DNA of 64,000 bases from Paralichthys olivaceus (GCF_024713975.1 NC_091099.1:6698501-6762500); one strand, 5' to 3'. Positions 36,510 through 46,990 are shown, counted from the first letter of the stretch. Made by a program: numbers and translations. The notes: a model not told the origin generated them from the letters alone.

Positions 36510-39500
36510 TGGGCAAGAAAACAGAAAAAGGGAAAACAACCAGTCAGATGGGAGTGGATATGAGCACGAGCCTGGCGGAGAAAGGAGTGAGCTGGGATGC
36601 AGGAGGACGGCGGGGGTGCACAGTCAGAAGGAGCAAAGTTCAAACATGAGATTGCCGTGCTTGATAATTGAGTACCACCAGTAGCTCATGTGAACCAAAT
36701 TACAACAGTAAAAGCAACTGACCAAACAACATCTAGCAGGCAGGAGAAATTCCTCTAATTTTTTTCTCTTACGCCCTCAAACACATAGATTTTAATCTTA
36801 TTGATAGAATCATTTCAGAGGCTTTAAAAAAAACACAAAAAATTATGTATCACTGAAAGTTTTGTAAGGTTTACTACAGCCAGAAGCTTTCAAGACAGTA
36901 CTTACTATTTTCATGCGGTCTGTTGTTTCAGCTCAACTGCTTTTCTTTTAACTTTAATACCAAATATTTGTTTTGCAAGGAGTCATTACCATGACTATCA
37001 CGAAGCAGTCATTGATGGTGGTTAATGTTCGGTAAATGTTAACTTAATTTCCTAATTTACCGTAAAGCTCTTCTTTTACGTAAAATGATATTAGATTAAA
37101 TTGGATTATTACTCTAAATTAAGAGTTTGATAGCAGCCCACATCTACTTCATTAAGAAGGCCTGAAACTGTATTCCTATAGCAGCAGAGGGAATTCAGAG
37201 TCACACACTGTTGGCATCCGGATCTGGGTGTATTTTCCTCTGTTACAGGATTGATAATCTGTATCACTCCTTATTCCAAATGGATGAACCAGGTCGCGAA
37301 CTGGCAGCTGCACAACCGAGAGGAAGCAAAAACAGAAATTATGATTTAAAAAGCAAAAGCAACTCCTTAGGTATCTTTTTAATATGTTAATCAACTTTAA
37401 CATTCTTTTCATGGTAGGTTTTAAGAGGGGAGCTTGGAAATAACCACTAGATTAACTAGATAGGAGTCTGAGCTCACGTGTAACTTAACAAGCAAAGAGA
37501 GAACCAGTGCTTTGACATCATGAGGTCTCCTGGGTGCATGTGACTGTGCAAAAACACTTTTTTCATGTAGTGATGAAGTCTTAAGAGTTTGGGCTATTTT
37601 GCTGACATATAAATGTAAGAAATCAGTTACAACATTTTGTCTATATGAGTTATTTCCTCATACTCTGAACCAGAAATCTCCAAACCAAACTTTACAGTTG
37701 TATCCCAATCTGTCTTCTTAAGGGGGTTTTATGCATTTAACATTTTTAACATCACAAAATCTGAATTTTTATGTGTACAGAGACTGATTTGATGCTTTAT
37801 AAAGTTATAAGAACAGATTCCCTAAATTACCTTAGTTAAATTATTTGCCCCAGAAAACATGAATTTTATGACGTTATCCACAGTTCAGTATGATCTGGAA
37901 ATGTATGCAAATTCTGGAATTTTTTACAAATAAGATATTTTAGTTAAATAACATTTGTTTATACAGTCTTGTTAAAGAAAGGTAGGACCCTTCTTTCTAT
38001 TAAACTACAGCCTATTGTGTCCTTCACATCAGTTTTTATGTCAGTCAGCAACTCCGACTCACATGATCACATTACTGTAAGCCGCAGAGACCGAGTAATC
38101 AATCTGCTGCAGAGTGACTGAAGGGAGTGAGGGGAAACATCTACAGATTAATGTGTTGCACATGTAGAAATTGAATGGTCTTTAAAGGCACCTTAACTTT
38201 CCCGAATGACCCAAATGCTGCGTAATACCCATTCTGGCTATTCTTTGTCATATGCTTTATTTTTTATTTACTGAATGATTAATTAGTATAGGCTCTTATG
38301 CTGTAGCTTATCTATGTAGAGTTTGGCTTTTTATTTTTTTTATTTTTTTTGTCCTTTGTGATTATTGTCTTTCATGCTTATGTTTGTATTGTATGTTCCG
38401 TTTTTTTATACTGTGTGAAGTTAAATATTAACATAATTTAAAAAAAAGAAATTAAATGGACTAACTGAACATCGATTTCCCTGAAGGACGAATGTCAACA
38501 AAGGAAAAACAAGAAAATCTGCATTTTCTCTACAAAATGTGTTTTGATCATCAGTTTGTTAAAAACGTTGGCTGAGGTAACAGCTGATTTAGTTTGCTGT
38601 AAAATTCCCTTTGAATTACAGTGAGTGTTTGTATCCTGTTTAAATACCTACTGACCACAAGTGACCCAAGCAGGTCACGTTCTGTGACTCATTGGTGACG
38701 AGCGAGGTGGAGAACAGCACCACCTACAGGATTTACACTTGTGTTGCAATGCAAATGATTTGTTTTGTTTATGTAATAACTTGCATCACAGCACCTATAG
38801 CTTTCTGCTGCTGTGTGTGAGAAAAACGAGTGTAGTGTAGAATTTTGATTTCTATTTCCACTTTTAGATTATATGAATGCTGCTGAATACATATTAAAGC
38901 ATTAAAGTCAAGGAGATTAACACTGTATTTATATAAAAACATCATTAGTAAAAAACAATTATGTAATTACTATTACATGCTGTGAAAAAGGCCTTTTTAC
39001 AAAGCCTGATCCTTGATATAATATACAGTAGGACATCAAACCACTAGATGGAGACATCCTGAACTAATTAAACATTATCTCCCACACCACCGCCAGGAGG
39101 CACTAACGAATCGAGCTCTCAAAGTCCCCAGGAGGTGAACTTGAGTGTGAGAGGGCAAACTGAGGCCAAGAAGATAAGGATTTGTCCTCCAATAAACCTG
39201 GTGATAAGAACTAGAGGCAGCAATTTAAATATGTATTCAGGGTTTAATGTTGTCTCGGTTGTCAATTCTACAAAACCACAAAGACTTTGTCTAAAACGTA
39301 CAGTGCAAACATTTGTTCGTTTTTTACAACACATAATGTGTATAAGAATAAATGTGTCTGTGAGGAGCTGATAAGGGCAGATATGACATCATAGAGCATG
39401 TTCCCATATTGACAAGGAACACACCTTGAATTAACAGCTCCTGAGGGACACTTGAAACCTTGACATGAATGGATTCTGACTAGGTGTTCTTAGAAGTGCA

Positions 39501-39714
39501 TGCTATTATATGCAGCCTCTGGCTCCTCCCTCATGATGACCATGTGATGCAGTTCAGACACAGGCTGACAGGAGAGAGAGGACTACCCCACTGTCCTCAC
39601 CTTACACAAGGAGGACAAGAGGAAGAAGAAGACATCAGAGAACAGGGGAAGGTTGTTTTTTTTTTAAAATCTTCTGAAGTATATAAAGTCATTAACGGTG
39701 ATAAATCACTGGAA
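36510..39714. promoter_or_regulatory. shared upstream region between divergent slc23a4 and isx
   Basis: About 3.2 kb separates the two start codons, and I see no other gene in it. It contains WGATAR sites at 39,172-39,178 (AGATAAG), 39,202-39,208 (TGATAAG) and 39,369-39,375 (TGATAAG), and an HNF4-like CAAAGTCCC at 39,120-39,128. TTTATG words that could bind Cdx proteins occur between 37,700 and 38,040. TATATAAAG at 39,680-39,688 is a TATA-like sequence but lies only 27 bp before the isx start codon, which may mean a short leader or no function. Motif matches of this length are weak evidence. Confidence 0.4.
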
Positions 39715-41125
39715 ATGTGGAACAGAGGAGATGCAGAGAAAGACTCCTGCGTGGATCAACAAAGGGATTCTCAGCCATGCAGAAAATTATCCCATTCCAT
39801 CGAAGCGATACTGAGGAGGCCCACGTGTGTCCGGAAAGAGAAGAGAGTTCACCGTAACTGGTCCGTCATCAAGGAGAACACCGGAGAATCTACACAGCAC
39901 TCATGTACAGGTATGTTTGCTTTCTTTAAAACCCTGTCTGTCAAACATGTATTAAAGGTTGGAAATATGATTCCAAATATATCTTATCTCTGTCTATAGA
40001 AACTCCTCAAATCCGACTACTTGAAGAGTCTCCGAAGGCCACCTCCGACTGCATCAGTGAGTATCCTGTGTTAAAAGTAAAAGAGGAAGAGACTGTTTGG
40101 ATGCATAAACGATGCTGATGATAAAGGCGACCATCATTTGTTTTACAGGCCGGAGGAAGAAGAGGCAAACCAGGGTCACGTTCACACAGTTCCAGGTGAA
40201 GGAGCTGGAGAAAGTTTTCCAGCAGACTCACTACCCAGACGTCAACACCAGAGAGCAGCTGGCCTCGTGTCTGCACCTCACCGAGGGACGAATACAGGTA
40301 GAGACACATACAGCTCTGGATTTGTGATGGTTTCAGTGTTTGTTGGTTTTATAAATCAAGATTTGTCAGTGTCAATGTATTGATGAGTGACTTTTTGCGC
40401 CACACTCATGTAAACCTTCAGAGGTGTGAAATCTATACAGAAGCTTTTTTTCCTTTTCCTATTATTGTGGCTCCATCCACATACAGCAATCACAGTTATC
40501 TTAGTTGATTACATTCTAACAAGAGTCCAAACCTTAATCTAGCGCTGGTAACAATTCAGAGAATGCTTTCAAACAACTGCCTGATAGTATGAAATAGACT
40601 AGAAGCATCAATACACTTACATATCACTACCTGTTAATGATTTTCTAATGATATCTGTATCCTTTGTAGTTTTAAAGGCCGCAGGCAGGTTTCTGTAGCG
40701 CTGATTGACAATTCACTGACTTGTTTGTGTCTAAAGACATTTCAATTTCATTTAAATAACCAAACAACATAGGCATATATAAATATATCACTGTAACCTA
40801 CTTGTATATATTGATTCAAACCAGGTGAATTTTTAACCTTTAAAAAAAAGATTTGTTCTTGAATGAAAGTTATATGAATCCAGCACTATTTTTACTTATT
40901 CTTTTTATTTTTTATAACAATGTATATTATTGGCATTGGAAATATTGTATGCATGTGTAAATGTTGGTGTTTTTGTGTGCGCTTCAGATTTGGTTCCAGA
41001 ACCGCAGAGCCAAATGGCGGAAGGCCGAAACTCTGAAGGACCTGGAGCTGTTCTCCAGGCGACACATGCAGTCCGCTGGTCATGAGCTGCAATATTATGA
41101 GGTTTTAAAAACACTAAACCTTTAA
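39715..41125 (+). CDS. isx: ISX-like paired-type homeobox transcription factor
   Basis: Exons are 39,715-39,910, 40,000-40,056, 40,149-40,297 and 40,988 onward; phases 1, 1, 0 agree. Read-through of exon 4 stops at 41,123-41,125 and gives 179 residues. Residues 27-36, [10 protein letters not shown], are an eh1-like repression motif that closely matches human ISX. The homeodomain is 89-148: R93, F96, L104, F108, then [12 protein letters not shown] (135-146) with W48, F49, Q50 and N51 at 136-139, so it is PRD-like with glutamine at position 50. The intron inside the homeodomain, before IWFQNRR, is typical of the class. ISX is an intestinal nuclear factor that links vitamin A status to carotenoid uptake genes. 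The C-terminus is uncertain because another exon follows at 41,300. Another Q50 PRD-like gene is possible but none fits the SIEAIL motif as well. Confidence 0.75.
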
Positions 41126-41195
41126 GTTAATATAAAACAAACAAGTTGAAATGTCCAATATGTGGGAATCTCTAATTAAATTGCTTGACTGGACA

Positions 41196-41201
41196 AATAA
41201 A
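41196..41201 (+). terminator. poly(A) signal, proximal isx end
   Basis: AATAAA lies 71 bp after the read-through stop codon of isx exon 4 and before the candidate exon at 41,300. It would support a short transcript. A second AATAAA at 41,543-41,548 would support a longer one. Confidence 0.5.
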
Positions 41202-41299
41202 ATGACACTGACTAAAGTCGTTATCTAATCGTAAGATTAGAATGAATCACTTGATGATCAGTTAGTTATTTCTCACAGATTTCTCTCTCGCTCTTACAG

Positions 41300-41457
41300 A
41301 AGCCCCAGCTGCAGCTGATGTGCTGGCTGCCATGTTGCCTCCCTACACCTCCTCACCTCAGGCTGTTCCCCAGAACGACATCAACATGATACACAAAATG
41401 ACTTTGGTGTCTAAATGTCCACCTGAACTAAAGTTTGCATGTTTTGCATTTTGTTAA
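41300..41457 (+). CDS. isx: candidate alternative last exon of isx
   Basis: A good acceptor (CTCTTACAG) ends at 41,299. Joined from the donor after E172 (41,101, GTTTTA), frame 0 gives KPQLQLMCWLP and stops at 41,387-41,389, for 201 residues. Joined from an earlier, weak donor (41,078, GTCATG), the next frame gives EAPAAADVLAAMLPPYTSS and stops at 41,455-41,457, for 216 residues. The second protein looks more like a homeodomain C-tail, but its donor is poor. AATAAA at 41,543-41,548 could serve this exon. Confidence 0.45.
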
Positions 41458-41542
41458 TTTACTGTTCATATTACCATTATCTGTCTGTCGCCCTTTCACA
41501 TCTTACTCTGTCCTATTACATAAAAGCCTAAAAAAACCAACA

Positions 41543-41548
41543 AATAAA
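41543..41548 (+). terminator. poly(A) signal, distal isx end
   Basis: AATAAA lies 86 bp after the later stop codon of the candidate last exon. Confidence 0.45.
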
Positions 41549-42917
41549 CATCATTTAAAGTAAAAGATGATGTTCAGTGTTGACTTGGCTACTGAAGCAT
41601 TCAGGTGTTGCCTGGTGATAAGTCTGTGCTGATGTATCTGTACAGATCAAGGTTTGAGGTCTCTCGGCATACTTCTTGGTAGAGAGCTGTTTGTGCTGTT
41701 CTATTGTAAAGGAGGGTTTTTTTCATGACGCTACAGTTCCTTGTCAAAGATAAGATACAGCGCTGCCATAAACTGTTTGACTTTCTGGCGACGTGACTTT
41801 ATTTTAATTTTGCCTTGTAAATAGAGTTTATTGGCAGGTCAGCTGGGTAATTGACAGAACTTGTCGAATAGGAGCACAGTAAAAAAATATATTACTGTAA
41901 ACCTCCTAAAATCTATATTAATAAAGGAAATCTTTATCCATTTGTTGAATCAATAGCACAGATAAAGGTAAATGTATTTCAAAACCTCTCAGTACTGTCC
42001 TCCATTCAGCATGACACCTGTCTCTCATGAGCGTGATACACTTCTGTGAGGTGACACCGTCTCCTTCTTTCTGAGAAGTGTTACGTGGGCAATTTTGTCC
42101 AATAATTACCAATTATAATATTGATAACACAGCGTCGCCTTCCCTATCACTAACATAACTAAACTGACAGTGCCATAACTGATTAGGTTTAACAAGACTC
42201 TGATGGGCATTGTTGAACTTTTCACCCCGGCCATGTCTTCCTTTATTGTGTATGCCGCCAGATAAATTGTACTCCTGACTGTGGGGCCGGGTTGAAAGAG
42301 GGCAGAACAAAACAATGTTGGTGGAGAGCATCCTTGACCACGCTTGTGTCAACATACGTTTCTCATAAAGACAGTGATTACAAAGTGACATCTATAGGAC
42401 TGGATTTATGATATACATATGATATTCATTTGGATAGTTTCAATATTAAAAACCAAAAACTTACAGTTTCCTTCGATCATTACAGATTTTTTTTTTTATT
42501 ATGTCAAAATTATTATTTCAATAGCATCATTGGTCAAAAGATCCATACATCTACAACACATGGGTATTGAATGGTGCAGGAGTCTGATATTAAACACATG
42601 GGATTCACTTTGAATGGACTCAAACCATGTTGATGCCATGACATAGACAGAGTCATAAATTCATAGAAATGACTAAAGGACTCTATGAATATTTGAACAT
42701 TTGCTTTCTGTTCTGCATCATCAGTGGTCAGGAATATATTTCATTTTTCAAATGTCACATTTTGAAGTAAAACAATGAGATGAATGAGATGTTCGTTGGC
42801 TACTAGTGTCCACTATATATATCTCTTTTGATTCAATACAACTGATATGTCATAACGTCTATGCTGTCAGGTTGTATGTACAGGGAAGACTTAGATACAT
42901 ACCCCCTTTTCTAAATG

Positions 42918-43225
42918 CTGTAAAGGGAAAATTTGATAGCATCTAGTGGTGAAGTTGCATATTGCAAACAACTGAATTTCTCTCAGCCATGGAAGTACCA
43001 TAAGACAATTGTGTAGGAGAACCTAAGGTGGCCTCTCTGAAAGGCCTTTTCTGCAGCCAGTGTTGTATTTGTCCATTCTGGGCTACTGTAGAAAAATGGC
43101 AGACACCATTGAAGAGAACCCATGCCCACATTAAAGGGCTTCCCCCAGGTATCAAAAACACTATCATTCCAAGTTACAGGTTTTACGTTGTTGAAAATAA
43201 TCTTTCACTTCAATAGTTCCACCTA
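42918..43225 (+). repeat. teleost interspersed repeat (CATCTAGTGGTGAAGTTGCA family)
   Basis: It contains AGCATCTAGTGGTGAAGTTG and ATTGCAAACAACTGAATT, then GCCTTTTCTGCAGCC and ACACTATCATTCCAAG. The same family occurs at 16,935-17,260 and 50,118-50,320. Confidence 0.65.
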
Positions 43226-43239
43226 AATACTTCATTATT

Positions 43240-43640
43240 ATACAGAAATGAAGCCAAAATATCCTTGATCCGGGTGCATCCATCTTGCACTTACAATGTT
43301 GTTTGGAGCCAGAGTGTATTTACCAGTGCTTTGTCCACCTAGTGAATTATTCCCAGCTGTCAATCATGACATTTCAACCCATTCTCTTAACATCAAATAA
43401 CTAATGAGAACCAAACTTTAAAAACTTGAGCACTGTACATGCATCAGCATGATACGAACCACCTAAATGACAGAAACCATCTTTGAGAGAAACTTTGATT
43501 CCATTTGTTGGTCCATGTCCCATCAGCTAACATGGAGGTGTGGAGTTTATGACCTATACTGCAGCCAGCCACCAGCAAACAAGATGATTTGGCTTCACTT
43601 TGGGAAATGCCGGGTTATGATTATGTTTTCAGACTACTGT
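43240..43640 (+). repeat. TIR-like teleost repeat, nearly full-length copy
   Basis: Ordered blocks are GGGTGCATCCATCTTGCAC, AGCTGTCAATCATGACATTT, ACTAATGAGAACCAAACTT, TATGACCTATACTGCAGCCA and GATTTGGCTTCACTTTGGG. This is the family carrying the CTCF-like core, here decayed to CCAGCAAACAAG. It follows directly after another repeat. Confidence 0.6.
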
Positions 43641-43961
43641 GTCAAACATAAAGTCAGTCCATCAACTTTAACTTTGAAAGATGTGAATTTGTTGAGATGA
43701 AAAATCCCAGAGATGATGCAAATTAGAGACGATAATATTCCACCCCGGAAAAACTGAGCAGATATATTTCAACACGTCATGGTATACATGTTATAGATGT
43801 GTGTAACTAAAGCGTTGTGGAGCATTTATCGTCTATGTATTCGTTCATTGTGGATATTGAGTGAGTTACAGTAATGTGCTTTTCTGCTATATAACAATTC
43901 AAAATGTCTGCTGTGATTTAAAGCCTTTTTTGAATGACATTGTTTTTATTTTAATCTATAG

Positions 43962-44015
43962 ACGGACAGACGGATAAATAGATAGATGGATGGACAGACA
44001 GATAGATTGATAGAC

Positions 44016-44046
<31 letters not shown>

Positions 44047-44070
44047 CAGATAGACGGACGGATAGATGGG

Positions 44071-44110
<40 letters not shown>

Positions 44111-44144
44111 TAGACAGATAGATAGACTGATGGATAGATGGATG

Positions 44145-44190
<46 letters not shown>

Positions 44191-44294
44191 TAGACAGATA
44201 GATAGACTGATGGATAGATGGATGGACGGACAGACAGACAGACAGACAGACAGGCAGACAGACTGATAGACAGATAGATAGATAGATAGATAGA
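43962..44294 (+). repeat. GATA/GACA tetranucleotide satellite with an 80-bp higher-order unit
   Basis: About 330 bp of GATA, GACA and GATG tetranucleotides. A block starting TAGACAGATAGATAGACTGA at 44,111 recurs at 44,191, exactly 80 bp later, with the following GGATAGATGGATGGACGGAC also shared. The minus-strand ORF rich in S, L, C, V and Y is a by-product of the repeat. Confidence 0.9.
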
Positions 44295-44310
44295 ATGGTA
44301 TACCTCCATG

Positions 44311-44329
44311 TGGCAGACAGGTGGCGCCC
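44311..44329 (+). promoter_or_regulatory. CTCF-like motif upstream of bicd1
   Basis: TGGCAGACAGGTGGCGCCC matches the AGRKGGCRSY half of the CTCF consensus fully, while the CCA part is not matched. It lies between the GATA/GACA array and the bicd1 GC-rich promoter. Confidence 0.3.
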
Positions 44330-44509
44330 TCGCTCCCATGAATAAGCAGAAATGATGCTCAGTATTTTGCTGACTTCACTGACCTGATTTTAAACCTCGA
44401 GACTTCATCAAACTGTTGTTGTGGATGTTTGCCTGTTCTCTATCTGTTATTAGGTGATAGTGATTTCACTGTAGAGGTGGATGTTGACGGTGTTTGTTTG
44501 GTTTGACAT

Positions 44510-44664
44510 GTTTTAAAGAGGGGAGGGGGGGGCGGATACTCAGTCTCTCAGCCTCCGCCCGCCTCCTCTGGCTCCGTTCAAACCGGCGGAGAAGCGCAGG
44601 AGGAGCCGCAGAGCCGCCGACAGAGGAGGGGGGACGGCTGCTCCGACACTGGGAGAGAGGGGCG
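44510..44664 (+). promoter_or_regulatory. bicd1: GC- and CpG-rich bicd1 promoter and 5' leader
   Basis: Composition changes sharply from AT-rich to GC-rich at about 44,515 and stays so through exon 1 to about 44,930. CpG dinucleotides are dense, for example in CCGGCGGAGAAGCGC and CCGCAGAGCCGCCGAC. The GGGGCGG run near 44,527-44,534 is a possible SP1 site. No TATA box is seen, as expected for a broadly expressed gene. Confidence 0.6.
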
Positions 44665-44880
44665 ATGGCCGCCGGCTTAGGATGCGGGGAATCGGTGGAT
44701 CAGTACCGAGCCGAGGTGCAGCGGCTCACCCAGGAACTGGCCGAGGCGAACCGGGAGAAGATCCGGGCTGCGGAGTGCGGACTGGTGGTGCTGGAGGAGA
44801 ACCAGGCGCTGAAGCACAAGTATGCGGAGCTGGAGACCGAGCAGGAGACCCTCAGGAAGGAGTTGGAGCAGTTGCAGGAG
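44665..44880 (+). CDS. bicd1: BICD1 dynein adaptor, exon 1
   Basis: This exon encodes residues 1-72 and ends at a GTGGGT donor in phase 0. BICD proteins are coiled-coil adaptors that recruit dynein and dynactin to cargo such as Rab6 vesicles. The segment [16 protein letters not shown] and the later VVLEE and ELEQL words match human BICD1. The CC1-box motif AAxxG, which contacts the dynein light intermediate chain, is present as A35-A36-E-C-G39 (usually AAEYG, so Tyr is replaced by Cys). An in-frame ORF continues 57 codons upstream, but ATG 44,665 is chosen because the product then starts MAAG, like BICD1, and the codon lies in a good context (GGCGATGG). Confidence 0.92.
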
Positions 44881-45091
44881 GTGGGTGCTGGGGGTCTGGG
44901 TCAGGTGTGTGTGGGATCGGCTGCAGCTCCACCATGACCCAGGTCTTGTTTTTGATGGTCAGCTGGTTCTGCACAGACCTGTGGGCCCCTCCGGAGCAGA
45001 GCCAGGGTGGGGACCCGTCATGTTGTCTCCAGGGTCCACAACAAAACATGTCAACTTTAATGTTACATCATCCACTTTGTATGACTGTGCA

Positions 45092-45106
45092 ACCAGTGGC
45101 GGATCA

Positions 45107-45140
<34 letters not shown>

Positions 45141-45165
45141 CTTAATAAAGGGGGCCCCCAAAATG
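45092..45165 (+). repeat. long G homopolymer next to a transposon-like end
   Basis: CAGTGGCGGATCAG, a sequence resembling hAT-type transposon ends in fish, runs directly into about 32 consecutive Gs (45,107-45,138) and then AATAAAGGGGGCCCCC. The length of such a run may be misassembled. Confidence 0.55.
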
Positions 45166-45169
45166 AAAT

Positions 45170-45865
45170 GGTGCATATGGTGCTGAGTAGGTGGATGCAT
45201 TTTAAAAGGCTGTTACCTGAGGGAGAGGATCTGTCAGGGACACAGCATTACCACACAGTTACACACCTGCGCACACATGCACCTACGAATATCCACTTGG
45301 GGCTGCAGCGTCTTTTTGAAATGGTGTTTGGCTGCACTGCACCAACTGGACACCTTGATATGAAATGATACATACTGTGTGGCTCAGAGTGTCAAGTAGG
45401 TGGATGCATGTTAAATGCTTTTCTCACAGTTTGGTTGAATTTTCAAAATTGCTTCCTCTTCTCGGCTCATGTAAAAACAATGATTATTTGTTGAGCCAAA
45501 ACATCAGTTGATTAGTCAATAAGTTAATTAAGTGAACATTATTATTCATTTATTTTTTAAGTTATTCATAAAGAATCTAAAAAATACCGGCTTTTTCTAA
45601 ATCCAAATGAAATGGTAAATACTGTAACCTGAGGGGGAGGATTTCTCAGGGATGCAGCTCCACCTCAAAGTTACACACATGCACAGGATACAAATATCCA
45701 CTTATGGCAGCAGCGTCTATTTCAAATGGTGTTCAGCTGCAGTGCACCGCCCATGAGTTTGATAAAAAACACCTTGATGTTAAATGGTTAGTACTGGGTG
45801 GCTGAGTAGGTGAATGCATGTTAAAGGCATTTCTCACAGTTTGGTTGAATCTTCGAAAAATAGTT
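45170..45865 (+). repeat. tandem pair of an unnamed element, copies 1 and 2
   Basis: Two diverged copies share ordered blocks: CTGAGGGAGAGGAT / CTGAGGGGGAGGAT, then AATATCCACTT, then GCAGCGTCT, ATGGTGTT and CAGCTGCA-type words, then GTAGGTGGATGCATGTTAAA / GTAGGTGAATGCATGTTAAA, then TTTCTCACAGTTTGGTTGAA. Copy 1 is about 45,170-45,450 and copy 2 about 45,598-45,865. A third copy lies at 54,355-54,600. Confidence 0.7.
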
Positions 45866-46087
45866 TCTTGTTCAAGGACATTATCTGACATTATCTGACA
45901 GCCAATTGGAATTAGATTTTGCAGCTTGCCCCACTTCTGGATCCAACCTTAGAAATCATCATTTTCTAAGCTCAGGGCAAAGTCACACATGTGCGAATAT
46001 CTCGGTTTAAAGTTCACCAAAGTACCTCCACATAAAATCCACACTGGGATCTGTGACCGTGCGTGTACAATGATAAAGTTATATCTT

Positions 46088-46395
46088 GCGTAGGGCTGGG
46101 CCATTCTGCCAAAAATGATATCAGAATGAAACTGTTAATATCAGTTGATGTCAATAATCAATATTGATAATTATCACAATAAATTTCACATTATTATTAC
46201 AGATTTTTGGTTTTAAAATCTTTACGGCCAGAGAATGACAAATACTTCAACAACCATAAAACTGAGGTTGATCAATTATGTGTCACCTCATTGTGTTTGC
46301 ATAATACAATAGCAATGTATTGATATATATCAGACTTGCATTACATATTGTTATTGATGACGATTGTATTGTGATAATTATTGTTTTGGTCGCCC
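46088..46395 (+). repeat. AT-rich teleost repeat (GGGCTGGGCCAT...GATAATTATCACAATA)
   Basis: It starts GTAGGGCTGGGCCATTCTGC and continues with AATCAATATTGATAATTATC and later GTTATTGATGACGATTGTAT. These are features of a common fish repeat beginning GGGCTGGGCGATA. Borders are approximate. Confidence 0.5.
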
Positions 46396-46938
46396 TGCCA
46401 TAGTCTTGCATGAATAAGTTGTCATCAAAGATAAGTCGATAGTGTTTCTGAGCAGTGAAGTGAGAAAGCAGCTCTGCATATATAACACAATATGCAAGCT
46501 CAGGATTCTGCCAGTAACACCCAGATCCACCTCCCACACCAGTGTTCTCTGCTTCTTTGCTTTCTTTTCCACAGTGTGTAAATGTCGCCAGTCATTCATT
46601 TCAGTCGTCTCTGTTTTTCCGAGAGAGTTTTCCCCTCAAGACTCCGTCAGTAATTGGATCTTCACCACAGCTTGTGTGTGTTGCTTCAGATGCTCAGCGA
46701 TCTAAATGTCAAGATGAGGATTTCCATTTAGTAAAAGCAACTGACTGTGAAAATAAACATTTATTTATATTTGATGACAGCTTTGGTGAAGCACTTACAG
46801 GACCCCTATAATCTGGCTGTGTTTATACATTCAGTCATTAATGCATACATGTATATAACAAAAGGAGGAGGCTGACAGGGCTTCACAGCTCAAGGGTGCT
46901 CATGGAGTTGAGAGAAGAAGCTGAAGGCTGTGTTTTTG

Positions 46939-46990
46939 TTGTGTTTGTGTTTGTGTGTGTGTGTGTGTGTGTGTTTGTGAGAGAGAGAGC
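46939..46990 (+). repeat. GT then GA microsatellite
   Basis: Alternating GT with interspersed GTTT, followed by GAGAGAGA. Non-coding. Confidence 0.85.

Larger units (their letters stand above)
41560..44300. other. isx to bicd1 intergenic region
   Basis: No gene is recognised. The right half is filled by two adjacent teleost repeats (42,918-43,225 and 43,240-43,640) and the GATA/GACA satellite. The left half is AT-rich and looks unique. Confidence 0.6.

Noticed and set aside
43956..44339. 127-codon minus-strand ORF of S, L, C, V, Y, I repeats
   Set aside because: Translation of the GATA/GACA satellite.
44682..45368. 228-codon plus-strand ORF, the longest in the window
   Set aside because: It is the +2 frame of bicd1 exon 1 running through the splice donor and the poly-G tract into the intron; its Gly run comes from the G homopolymer.
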